A stretch of 64,000 bases of DNA from Rehmannia glutinosa (Eukaryota; Streptophyta; Magnoliopsida; Lamiales; Orobanchaceae): positions 558,001 to 622,000 of the forward strand of contig JABTTQ020001794.1 of NCBI GenBank assembly GCA_016081115.2. The letters are read 5' to 3'. This document shows positions 12,024 to 22,155 of this stretch, piece by piece. The notes under the pieces were generated by a model. The model was not told the DNA's origin. It saw nothing but the letters and a program-made list of their open reading frames with translations, and did not search any database. Numbering within the stretch: position 1 is the stretch's first letter; every line of letters starts with the position of its first letter. The position numbers and the translations under genes were made by a program.

Positions 12024-14562
12024 ATGTCTTCAGTTTCAGAAAAGAGCATTCTACCCTCAAAGTCACTTTCTTGCCTAATAGCCTTTTCAATGTTTCTTTT
12101 GATATCCTCTTGGCTATCCCTTCTAGAGTTAAATGACAATTTTTTTATACCTAAATCAGTTCTTGGTTCATTACTGTCGATAATCCCAAAGTCGAGAATC
12201 GAAAAATTGCAAATCAAGAAGTGGCTTCTCAGGGTTCCATTCCGAAAAAGGTTATTGATGAACCAGAAAACAAATCATGCGACAAACGACATGCTCTTCT
12301 TAGAGTGTATATGTACGACTTGCCCCTAAATTTCATTTCGGGTTGTTAGGTTGGAAAGGAAATGAAAACCAAACGTGGCCTAGTGTAGACGATCGAAATA
12401 GAATACCGTCTTATCCCGGTGGCTTAAATTTACAGCACAGTGCAGAGTACTGGCTTACTCTTGATCTTCTTGCATCGAATACTGAAAATGTAGTTAGGCC
12501 ATGTAGTGCGATTTTAGTAAAGAATTGAGCGAAGCGGATGTAATATTCGTACCCTTTTTCTCGTCTTTGAGTTATAATCGGCATTCGAAGATTCAGGGAA
12601 AACAAAAGATTAGCGGCAATAGAATGCTGCAGGAACAATTGGTGGAGTTTTTGAAAAGTCGAGAAGAGTGGAAGCAATTTGGTGGGAAAAATCATCTGAT
12701 TGTAGCTCATCACCCTAATAGCATGTTAATTGCTAGGGAAAAGCTCGGTTCGGCCATGTTTGTGCTTGCAGATTTCGGGAGATACCCGATCGAAATAGCC
12801 AACATTGAGAAGGATGTTATTGCTCCTTACAAACATATGGTGAGGACGATTCCAGCTGATAATTCAGCCTCGTTCGATGAAAGGCCGACCTTGATTTATT
12901 TCCAAGGAGCAATTTATAGGAAAGATGTAAGTTCTATATTGATTTAGTATAAACCATTTTTTAAGGGATAAGTAATTAAGTACAAATACTAACCTTAAGG
13001 TTTAGCCTAATTAAAAAAAAATTCAGTTACCTTTCAAAATTACAAATACCCCTTGATATATGTTCTTATTTTACAAATTGCACCTATTGAGTTGGAGGGG
13101 GGTAATTTGTATAACAAATACAAACCTCAAGGAGGTATTTGTAATTTTCAAAAGATAACTGATTTTGTTTTGTAATTTGACTAAACCTCAGAGGTAGTGT
13201 TTGTAATGACCCCTATTTTTAAATGCTTGCTTTTCCAGGTGGTGGAATATATGCCAGGTTTTTACTTTCGATGGTTAATTGAAAACTCAAAAACTAAATT
13301 ACTCTTCGGTTGATTTTGTTTGTCGGAGTTTTGTGTTATTTGATTCACTTATGGGAGACTCTAATATGCAAACTCTACAGCTTTTTTGTTTCATTCTTGA
13401 GATTAGTCGAAACTAATCTATATTGAATTACTGAAAAGAAATAGCCTATGCTTCACATTAAGGGTACTGTGAAAAAACTGGATTATTGATTTCCTCTAGT
13501 GTGTGAATATGTCACAGGCTAAAGAAATATTTTTGTCTTCGAATAATACTTGAGGACTTATAGTGTCTTTAAATATTCAAGGACTCAAATGCAGTTATGT
13601 TTGCATTTACGTGCTGATGCACTTGCATCAATAGGCCGATACCCCTTGCATGAGTGGAAAAATGGACAAAGTTCAAGGAATTGAGAAGAAATTACTTCGG
13701 GTTAAATTACCATTGATTTTCTGTGTGTGTGTGTGTGTGTATTTGGTTAGGGAAACACAAACCTCAAGAGGGTGTTTGTAATACCTTGAGGGGTACTTGT
13801 GATTTGAAAGATAACTGGATTCTTTTGTGATTCGACTAAACCTCAGTAGTAGTTTCTGTAATTTACCCAATTAATTAAAAGAGGAAAAAAACAAAAAGTA
13901 GGAAAAGACGGGAACGAAATAAAACAAAAAAGAAACTCCAAATAATTTTCCGTTTCTTCTGTTGGTTTCATCTTGAGAAGATCGATAGATCATTGTTACT
14001 TCTGTTAATTGCATATCCATAACTATAATTATTAATTTTGGTGGATATTCAGGCTGGAGTGATACGTCAAGAATTATACTACCTTCTGAAAGACGAGAAA
14101 GACGTACACTTTACGTTTGGAAGTGTTCAAGCAAACGGGATTCGCCAAGCAAGCAAGGGAATGGCCTCATCCAAATTTTGCCTTAATATTGCAGGAGACA
14201 CCCCTTCATCCAACCGTCTATTCGACGCCATCGCTAGCCACTGTGTTCCTGTGATTATTAGCGACGAGATTGAGCTACCGTTTGAAGACGTTCTCGACTA
14301 TTCAGAGTTCTGCGTCTTTATCCGTTCATCTGATGCTGTTAAAAAGGGCTACCTTCTGAATCTTCTCGGAGGCATCAAACAAGAGAAATGGACGAAAATG
14401 TGGGAAAGATTAAAGGAGGTTGGGAGACACTTTGAGTATCAATATCCGTCTCAGCCTGGCGACGCTGTCGATATGATTTGGCAGACTGTTTCTCGCAAGA
14501 AAACAATCACGCTATTGAATGTCCACCGGAAGAATAGATACAGCAGATCGCAGTTTCTGTAA
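12024..14562 (+). CDS. Exostosin/GT47-family glycosyltransferase (EDA5-like), frame broken three times
   Basis: A type II Golgi glycosyltransferase of the plant exostosin (GT47) family, expected to add sugars to cell-wall polysaccharide or glycoprotein. Exon 1 is 12024-12926, exon 2 is 14053-14562, and the intron between them is phase 0. The start MSSVSEKSILPSK is followed by a hydrophobic signal anchor (residues about 16-37). Family motifs are clear: VYMYDLP, YPGGLNLQHSAEYWLTLDLL, DVIFVPFFSSLSYNR, HHPNSM, ADFGRYP, YFQGAIYRKD, then in exon 2 VIRQELYYLL, KFCLNIAGDTPSSNRLFDAI and PVIISDEIELPFEDVLDY. Exon 1 needs one extra base near 12172, near 12326 and near 12522 to stay in frame; each is an apparent 1-nt deletion. 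With them the product is about 471 residues, near the family norm. Exon 2 is clean. It is either a very young pseudogene or carries consensus errors; the strong protein conservation favours the latter. The exact sugar donor is unknown. Confidence 0.85.
12965..13213. mobile_element. MITE copy A (GGGATAATTACAAA family) in the GT47 intron
   Basis: About 249 bp with imperfect inverted ends: GGGATAAGTAATTA... at the left and TTTGTAATGACCCC at the right. The body is near-palindromic (CTTAAGGTTTAGCCTAATT against AATTTGACTAAACCTCAGAGG). The flanks ATTTTTTAA and TATTTTTAA could be a degraded 9-bp TSD. Confidence 0.7.
13699..13868. mobile_element. MITE copy B, truncated, with GT microsatellite
   Basis: Starts GGGTTAAATTACC and ends TGTAATTTACCC. 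It keeps the right half of the family (GATAACTGGATT..., CTAAACCTCAG), while the left half is shortened and carries a (GT)n run at about 13722-13740. Same intron as copy A. The flanks share only AATTA, so the TSD is not secure. Confidence 0.6.
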
Positions 14563-14797
14563 GACTAACCGATTCACAATTGCTTACTAGGAATTCTTTA
14601 GTTAATGTATCTGCATTACCCATCTAGGCTGCGGGTAATGTTAGACTGTGTGAACTCAGTTTTGGCAAGTTTACACATGATTCTTGATTCTGTCTCTGTT
14701 GCTGTCTGTCTGTGTGTGTTTGTGTGTGGATATACATGCAGCAGGCTAAGGCGTGCATATCGAGCAATCTAAGTTTTGCAGAGATGAACACAATATA

Positions 14798-15035
14798 GGG
14801 ATAATTACAAATGTCACCCTTGAGGTTTGGTTTAATTACAAAAAGACCCAGTTATCTTTCAAATTTACAGATACCCCCTTGACATATGTTTATATTTTAC
14901 AAATTGCACATATTGTATAACAAATGCAAACTTCAAGGGGCTATTTGTAAATCTCAAGGATTTTGTAATTGTAAAATAAAATCGATTTTTTTTCGTAATT
15001 AGGTTAAGTCTCAGTGGTAGTTTTTATAATTAACC
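14798..15035. mobile_element. MITE copy C downstream of the GT47 gene
   Basis: About 238 bp starting GGGATAATTACAAATG and ending ATAATTAACCT, with the same near-palindromic body as the other copies. The flanks ACACAATATA and ACAAAATATA differ by one base and look like a 9-10-bp TSD. Confidence 0.72.
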
Positions 15036-15414
15036 TACAAAATATAATTGTTTCCTAATGCAGGGTTGGTTTGAAAAACTGGAAAAATGTTTTGAAGCTG
15101 AGTGGCTGATGCTTAAGGTTTATCAAATTCTTTAAAACACTATAAACTCAAAAGAAAGAGAACTGTCAGAAAAAGAAGTATATTTCTATATATGAAAATG
15201 AACATCATAATCCCTAAGTAATCTATAACATATATTGCTTGCTCTTCCTAGCTTCATTTCTCAGCTGTCTCTATAAACAAAAGGCATTGAGTTAAACCAA
15301 ATGAAACAATTACAGCAAAATAAAACCTATAGTGAAACCTTCAAAAGCAGCAAAATTTTCTTTTATCATAAACCAGATTTCTGCATATTTGATTGAGCCT
15401 CTGCAGCATACACA

Positions 15415-15675
15415 TCAGCATCTGTTATGGATAGGGTCTGATCCTCCTCGCACCGTTCGTTTTCCCGATTGATCCGGATCAAAATTCATTGCAGGCGAAG
15501 GCGCGACGTTTAGTGGCGCGTTTGTTTCTTGCGAAAAAGGATCAGCTTGAAGGATTTCGGAACTTCTCACGAGCAATCTCATGCTTTTTGATGCCGAAAC
15601 ATTATCCTGGTGGATAGATAAAAACCCAACACAAAGGATTACAAGAATGATAATCCTGTAAGTTAAGCAGCACAT
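15415..15675 (-). CDS. CLE peptide precursor, CLE45-like
   Basis: An intronless 86-residue pre-propeptide with ATG at 15675-15673 and TGA at 15417-15415. Residues 1 to about 28 are a signal peptide with a hydrophobic core (IIILVILCVGFL); a variable linker follows. The C-terminal CLE box is RTVRGGSDPIHN plus a two-residue tail RC. The box is close to Arabidopsis CLE45 (RRVRRGSDPIHN) and shares the invariant G, P, H and N positions of the family. CLE peptides are secreted, trimmed to 12-13 residues and sensed by leucine-rich-repeat receptor kinases; CLE45 acts in root protophloem and pollen. Differences from CLE45 are T for R at box position 2, G for R at position 5, and a Cys so close to the C-terminus. 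Length and layout fit a complete gene. The receptor is an inference. Confidence 0.85.
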   Translation of the reverse strand: MCCLTYRIIILVILCVGFLSIHQDNVSASKSMRLLVRSSEILQADPFSQETNAPLNVAPSPAMNFDPDQSGKRTVRGGSDPIHNRC

Positions 15676-16576
15676 TTTTGTTTTTTGGAATTTCTTGTTA
15701 AGAACAAGGATGGAAGAACTAGATGTGTTTATCTGAAAATGAGCCCTCTCTATTGCTGAATGGCTTATTTGTATTTATTATGCTGTGGGATTAAAGCAAT
15801 AAAGCAGAAAAGTGGGGGCAAAACAGCTAGAGAAGCTAGATTCACCCCAATCATAAGAAGCAATATATAAGGCTGTTTTAGAAGACACTGACAGGTTTGA
15901 ATAAAAAGTTAAGTTGGACAAAAAATCATTCTTGAGAAGCCAAGAATCTTTTCGCATTGGTTTCTAACATTCTCTTCCTTGCCTTGCCTTAGTTCTTTAG
16001 ACCATCATTCAAACAAAGACCAATATCTTTAGCCTCTCATGCAACGTCATTTCTGATAAGATCCCACATCGGATTCACAAACAATTGTGTAATGGTTTTT
16101 AAAGTTGAGGTCAAACATCAGCTAGCTTTTGTGGTGGAGCTACGGCCTTGGCCTTGAGGGCCTATCAATTTCTCCACGTCATATTGTTATGTTGAATTAT
16201 ACTTTAACGTAACCCCATTTTCTCGTTGATTTAATATCTCATACTAATTATTCCAAGACTTGGAATTTTTTTTTTATGATACTTATGTACATAATTCGAA
16301 GAAAAAATTCTAGGATGATATTGTTTACCATTGTTACAATGCTCTTATTCAACATTTTATTGTCAATATGTCCGAGATTTGCTGTGTCTAATTAGGTGGG
16401 GATAAAAAGATATGGAATGGATAAACAACATGACAATACATGCTAGCTTGGCTGCTAGAATTCAGATATAAGACAGCCAAAGTTAGGATCAATTACAGTT
16501 GCAAAAAAGCCAGAAAAGTGGAATGTTGGGGCAAGTTGATAGAACAGAAAAAATTCCCCTAAAAATTAACAAGCAT
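15676..16576. other. Intergenic: CLE promoter side and unclassified sequence
   Basis: This stretch lies upstream of the CLE gene on its strand. A segment starting ATCCCACATCG (16061) and running to about 16180 (TTGAGGTCAAACATCAGCTAGC, GGCCTTGGCC) resembles a widespread plant repeat, but I cannot delimit it. No ORF above about 60 codons looks real. Confidence 0.35.
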
Positions 16577-16585
16577 TTGGCTTTA

Positions 16586-17356
16586 GGGAAAATTACAAAA
16601 CTATTCCTAATGTTTAACCTAATTACAAAAAACTCTGATTATCTTTTAAATTACAACCCTACAAACACTTCCTTAGGTTTAGGGTTGCAATCAATTCGAA
16701 ACGAGCTGAGCTTTTGAAAGTTTGAGTTTGGCTTGTTTATTATCGAGTCGAACTCGAGCTTAAATTTCGAATATATTGATGGCTCACGAACTTCTTCGAG
16801 CTTAATCCAGTCGAGTTTAGTAAATATCAATTATAAATTAAATTATTATTCAATTTATTAGAAAAATAAAATTAAGTATTTCTAAAACGCATAATAAATA
16901 TATTAAAATCTACGATTTTATTCAAAAAATAAGTTTATTTAAACATTTTGATAGTTATCACAAGTAATTAAACGCATAAAAAATTAAATTTAAGTCATAC
17001 TATTAGTTTAATTTATACGAACTTAATAACGAGCCTGCTCACGAGCTTACTAGCGAGTTTTCTCACGAGCCAATGAACCGAATATCTCTAAGCTCGAGTT
17101 TGATTCATTTATTTTAAGGAGTCTCATTAAGAACTCAAATAAATTTTTATCGAGTTCAAATTTCTTATTAGCTCACTGAACGGCTTGGTTCATTGCAATC
17201 CTACTTAGATTTGTATTTACTTCACAAATACTCTCTTTGGAGTGTGCTAATTGTAAAAGAGACAAATATCAATGGGATATTTATAATTATATGAAAGATA
17301 ACTATTCTTTTAATAATTAAACTAAACCTTAGGGCCGGTAATTTTGTAATTAACCC
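16586..17356. mobile_element. MITE copy D, split by a hAT-type MITE
   Basis: Left half 16586-16679 (GGGAAAATTACAAAAC..., ATGTTTAACCTAATTAC) and right half 17204-17356 (..., TAAACCTTAGGGCCGG, TTTGTAATTAACCC) together make one family member. The 9-bp flanks TTGGCTTTA (16577-16585) and TTTGCTTTA (17357-17365) match at 8 of 9 positions, as expected for a Mutator-type TSD. The interruption is the hAT-like element 16680-17203. Confidence 0.75.
16680..17203. mobile_element. hAT-like MITE nested in MITE copy D
   Basis: 524 bp with terminal inverted repeats TAGGGTTGCAATCAA and, reverse-complemented at the right, TAGGATTGCAATGAA. The flanks CTTAGGTT (16672-16679) and CTTAGATT (17204-17211) match at 7 of 8 positions, the 8-bp TSD size typical of hAT. 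The interior is AT-rich with CGAGC/GAGCTC-type subterminal motifs and no coding capacity. Confidence 0.78.
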
Positions 17357-17365
17357 TTTGCTTTA

Positions 17366-17769
17366 TGCAAATCTCCACCTTTAGAATTCCAAGCTCTTCC
17401 CTCAATGCAATAGTAAAAATGAGAGTCTTGGTTTCTTGTGCAGTTGTGCTTAATGGATTTCCTTTATGCTTTTCTTTTGCTCCTCCTTTAGATTGTGTAT
17501 AACTAACCCCTCCATTCAAACTTGTAACAGCCCTATTCGTACACTTCTCTTCCCTCCGTTTCTTTTCTTTTTTCTTTAAAAAATGAAAGAAATTCTCACT
17601 TATCTATGCTTGCTTTCTTTTTCATTTATGTCTATTTACCTTAATATGTTCAAATTTTATTCAAAACGCATCATGGATAGATATCTTACAATTAGGCCAC
17701 TCATGGATAGTCTTGTTGGCAATCAAAGTATTGATACTCTTCCACTCAACATTCTCTAATGATCAAAGA
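17366..17769. other. Intergenic between MITE copy D and the 2.3-kb MULE
   Basis: About 400 bp of AT-rich sequence. I see no gene or repeat boundary in it. Confidence 0.35.
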
Positions 17770-17778
17770 ATAATAGTG

Positions 17779-20036
17779 GAAAATAGATGTCTATTGTGAG
17801 ACCGTCTCATGGATCTCTATCCGTGAGACAGGTTGGTTAGGACCCAGTCTATAAAAAATCCGCGGGTCAACAATGGATCCATGGTCAATAAAAAGTCAAC
17901 AGTCCGCCAAAGTTCGTGCGGTAATACTTTTTGAGAAAAAATAATACTTTTAAGTAAAAAAAAACTAATACTTTTATTTGAAAAATGTAATACTTTTGAT
18001 TAAAAAAAAGTGATACAATGTGTTAAATATAGTGCTGAAGTTGGACCATTGTACATATGTGAATGTAATCATTTAATGGAGGGTGGATGAGGGCCCTAAT
18101 GAGCAAAATGTGATCGTGGATCTGACAAGGAAAATAGAAAATCACATTCAACTTTAGAGAAGAAACTAATGGCACGAGGGCGTGATACACCATTAATGGA
18201 GATTTAAGTTTCTAATCTCTTGGAACTTTGATTTTGCCACGAAGTGAAGGGAAAAGAAGAAGAAATACATAAAAAACGAAGGAGAAGGCGAAGGGGAAAA
18301 AGAAGAAAAGGAAAAATATCACTGAAAACTACCAATGAAAGTATTATATTTTAACTGAAAAGTATTATAGTTTTAAGTGAAAAGTATTACAATTTAGAAT
18401 TGAAAAGTATTAAATTTTGAACTAAAAAATGTTAGAGTTTTAAGTAAAAATTATTACATATTGAACTTAAAAGTGTTACAGTTTAAATAAAAGTATTACA
18501 CGTTTAAGAGAAAGTTATTACATGTTGAATTACAAAATATACATGTTGAACTAAAATGTTGTTGGAAATTTTACAATGGTTACAGAAACGGGAAAAGCCT
18601 TCAAGATGACTTACAAACAGAAACATAAAATTACAAGAAAAGTAAAGCATAACTATTACAATTCTTGAATGGATTCCAACTCCAGAAGCATGAATCTGAC
18701 AAAACTTTACAAGCCGACTCGAGGAAAATCTCTTTCCGCAAGACAAATACGTCCCGGCTAGTGCTCACGGTACAACGTAATGTCCCCAGAGATAAAATAG
18801 TTTAACCTCCTTTGTGTACAGTAGCACCACTGACACAAAGGCACATTTCGAACTTGAAGGAGCGAGAACTGGCTACTGAACTCGAATGCAGAAGGAAGTG
18901 TTCTTGGAAATGTTCTTCGAAAACAACACTCTTACCAACACTTGAAGAATATGCAGAGATATGCGATTTTTCTGTGTATATTGACTTTATCTCTTCCTTC
19001 TAACCCCCTCAATGCAGCAAAACGCCTAAGACTTATTATATATGCCATCATTTCCAATACTTGTAGGGAATTAAAGATAAAGAGAGTGGGCATTAACACC
19101 ATATGTAACTCCCATGAGTTACAAACCCCTTATTGTGACCACCACTTGAGGAGTTACAAACTCCAAAAGACACACGAACCTGGACACCTCCAATGTCCAG
19201 ATTCATAGACACATGAACCTAGACATTTCCAATGTCTAGATTCATCAGGCCCAACAATTACTTGAATCTGGGCCAAGCCCATTTTCGAGTGACAAAACTA
19301 ACTGAACCTGAACCCGAGCCCGAAGGGTCGGTCCGGTCCGAGTTCCATTTGTGATCATACACTTGCGTTATAGTATATCCAACCAATAACACCTTCTAGT
19401 ATTTATACTAGGATAAACTATGCCATCTACATAATGCCCATTCGTGTGACCAACTTCATGTATTATTTTCTCACTCAACAAAATTTGGTTTTGAGAAATA
19501 AAAAATACTACGAACATCTACTTGAAACATAGATTAACAATTTACAATTTAATTCCTCCGAAATTAAATACTTAGCCACCGAAAATTTGGTCAAAGTCGG
19601 GTCGACACCCAGTTTCTCAAAACCAAATTTCCAACAAAAGTATTAGAGTTTTAAGTGAAAAGTATTACACATTTAAGTGGAAAGTATTACACACATTAAA
19701 TATTTAAGTGAAAAGTGTTACTTGTTGAACTACAAAATATCAATCATCTTCAGCACCATTTGTAACAATAAGTATCATTTTTTGTGTCAAACGTATTACA
19801 TGTTCTTCATTAAAGTATTAGTTTTTTGAGGTAAATCAAAGTATTATTTTATTGCTCAAAAGTATTAATTTTCTTAAAGTATTACTTTTTTCTTAAAAAG
19901 CATTATCGGAATATTTTTGGCGGACAATTGACTTTTTGTTGACATGCGCCTTATTGACCCACGGGCTTTCTGTTGACTTGACCTGACCCGTCTCACATAT
20001 AGAGAACCGTGAGACGGTCACATATAAGTATTTGTC
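17779..20036. mobile_element. Non-autonomous Mutator-like element with 9-bp TSD, carrying a solo LTR
   Basis: Perfect 9-bp duplications ATAATAGTG at 17770-17778 and 20037-20045 bracket the element. Degenerate inverted ends extend over 100 bp: the left arm contains GTGAGACCGTCTCATGG and CCGTGAGACAGG, and the reverse-complemented right arm contains GTGACCGTCTCACGG and ATGTGAGACGGG; both arms then carry GGTCAA...AAAGTCAA...GTCCGCCAAA. The interior on both sides of a nested LTR is a dense array of AAAGTATTA/GTAATACTTT units (17918-18555 and 19640-19905). No transposase is present. Confidence 0.85.
18560..19636. mobile_element. Probable solo LTR nested in the MULE
   Basis: 1,077 bp bounded by TGTTGGAAATTT and its exact inverse AAATTTCCAACA, that is TG...CA ends with a 12-bp terminal inverted repeat. 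The flanks AATGT and AAAGT could be a 5-bp TSD with one change. It interrupts the GTATTA array cleanly. No internal region or second LTR was found, so it is either a solo LTR or a similar TG...CA unit. Confidence 0.62.
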
Positions 20037-20088
20037 ATAATAGTGTGGTTTTCTACTTCTCATCGTCAAAGAAAATCTCAATAATCAA

Positions 20089-20113
20089 TCTCTCTCTCTC
20101 TCTCTCTCTCTCT

Positions 20114-20150
<37 letters not shown>
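20089..20150. repeat. (TC)n(TA)n microsatellite
   Basis: An uninterrupted TC run (about 20089-20115) passes into a TA run (about 20117-20150). The TA part directly abuts a transposon end. Confidence 0.95.
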
Positions 20151-20153
<3 letters not shown>

Positions 20154-20195
20154 ATTGGTTCAAATGAGACCAAACCCTCTAGGTGAGACCGTTGG
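20151..20195. mobile_element. One terminus of a TA-microsatellite-associated MULE/MITE family
   Basis: GGGATTGGTTCAAATGAGACC directly follows (TA)n and is the inverse of the right end of the MITE at 57821-58830, which also borders (TA)n. No matching opposite end was found to the right, so the rest may be truncated or diverged. The end of this feature is arbitrary. Confidence 0.55.
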
Positions 20196-21519
20196 GACAT
20201 ATGATGGCCATTGGATTGAAAGTAATAGTGGTCCAGATTTTTCCTCTTATTTTTAGTAGGCGCCGGATTTATTGAGAGGATTAAGGGTAATTTGGTATTT
20301 TTAAAATTAATATCCTTAACAATTATTGGTAAAAAAATCTTACCGTATCTCTCTCTCCCGCGATATAAGGTGTCAGTTATATTTTCAAAACACCCGCCTG
20401 TTCAGGTTTGTTTCTCAATCCATTTCGCATCTCATTCGATTCTAAGTATACATAATAATAAAACTATATATGCAATATTCATATTCTAAATAAGCACACT
20501 ATTAATTCCATTAATATAGTTGATTTCATTTTATTTTATTAATTTCATTAATTCCATTTTGGACCCTCTAATCCCAATCCTAAAATCAAACCTCAAATTA
20601 GTAGCGTCTACGCATTGGATACCATCCTCGTGATCATTTTATTTTATTTTATTTTGTTGATTTCGATCTGTTTGTGGGGTAGTATCCTCCAGTGCTTTCA
20701 TGCACATGATTATTTTTGTGTTCTCTCATTTACATGTATAGTTTGAATTTTATTTAGTCAAAGATATTGTGAAACATGTTAGAGTAATTTAATATTTTGT
20801 TATTATTGTTATTTATTTGTATTGTTAAGGATAGTTTAGTCATTTTATATTTTTTGTAACCCTAACTCTATTTAAGAGACTTTATCCTCATTCGAGTAGT
20901 TGTCTTTCTTCTTCCCAAACACATTTCTTTCTCAATTTTGCAATGTATACACCATTTATTCTATCAAAACTAACACTTACACAGCACCCCCCAAAAAAGA
21001 AAATTCAAATTAATATATATGTGCTTGAGTAAAGGATAAATCACTTTCTTCTTAAAAAAATGATAAATATGGTTCTAATGAGGGTGGTTTAGCTCCGATT
21101 AAATTCATCTTGGTAGAGGTGGCAAAAAGTTTGGGCTGGAACAACCTGGTTTAACACAAAAAACCGATTTAGTCCAAAAATCAATTGGGCCTCTATTTTC
21201 CTTGGCCCTGTCTAGTCCAAACCACACTTTTATGCATAAAAATTGTGTTGGGGCTAGTAAGGCCACTTGGTTTTGGGCCTGGGCCAAAGTATGCCTGGTC
21301 AATTTGGGATTTATATAAATGTAGCCCAGTCCAGTTCTTCGAGCCGGCTTAGAACTTGCCAGCTCTTCATCTTGAGCACATGTACTTGAGTTTGAAAAGA
21401 TTTATATCACATGCAAGTTTTGTTGAAAAGCTAGTTCATTGTATATAATTATATGATTTTAAGTCATATTAAGTTAAAATATAAATACGAATAGATAAGT
21501 AAAATGGATTTGACTTAAA
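20196..21519. other. Intergenic, possibly interior of the element starting at 20151
   Basis: AT-rich sequence with TTTTATTTTATTTTA-type runs near 20530 and 20640. No ORF or repeat pair was found that I trust. Confidence 0.35.
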
Positions 21520-21620
21520 CCGATGGTTAATGAGCCTAGTGGTACCGCCTCCCTCCTTAGTGGGCAAGGTCAAGAGTTCAACCCAGTGTGTGCGGATTTT
21601 GATGAAAGTTTGCAAAAAAT
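21520..21620 (+). mobile_element. tRNA-derived SINE-like head
   Basis: GAGCCTAGTGG resembles a Pol III box A, and GAGTTCAACCC about 40 nt on resembles box B, as in plant tRNA-derived SINEs. Downstream (about 21625-21740) a roughly 55-bp unit containing GATGACCTCAAGATTTAATGG occurs twice. The 3' end and TSD were not resolved. Confidence 0.4.
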
Positions 21621-21937
21621 CCAAATTCCAAATTGATGACCTCAAGATTTAATGGATTTTCGTGGAATTCATTAAAAAATCCAAGTTGATGACCTCAAGA
21701 TTTAATGGATTTCATAAAAATCCAAATTGAGTACACCTGGAATGTTATGGAATTCTAAATTCCATTAAATCTTATTAAATTATATGGTTCGGGACACACC
21801 CGCAAATTTCCCCACTTTCATCACATTTGTGTAATTTGTTTTTCCCCACAAATACCATAAATATAGATAAGCCTTTGAATAGTGTCATACCCAACCCAAG
21901 TTCAGGCCTATTTTCAGTAATGGCCCTAAATACCCAA

Positions 21938-22131
21938 GGCCCATTACCATCAGCTGTATGGTTCATACTTGATATAGCCCATATAGAGGCCCTACCGCTC
22001 AGGCAACTCACTGTAAAATCAGTTAATCACAAGATTCACAACGAATAAAAACTCAAAAAAGAAAGAGAAAAGAAAAGGAGTTAATTTCATCGCAAATTAG
22101 GAGGGTTTTAAAAACCTAAAAGCTAGGGTTT
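21938..22131 (+). promoter_or_regulatory. Site II and telo-box motifs upstream of the EMB514 gene
   Basis: Two TGGGCY site II elements on the minus strand (GGCCCA at 21938-21943, AGCCCA at 21976-21981) lie 175-220 bp before the ATG. A telo-box (TAGGGTTT, 22124-22131) lies 25 bp before it. This pairing is typical of plant translation and ribosome-biogenesis genes bound by TCP and telo-box factors. Binding is inferred. Confidence 0.6.
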
Positions 22132-22155
22132 AGTTCACTGCTCGAGACCTTACTC

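Noticed and set aside
16061..16071. ATCCCACATCG resembles the plant snRNA upstream element (USE)
   Set aside because: No TATA box at the required spacing and no snRNA-like sequence follow. The surrounding segment looks like a common dispersed repeat.
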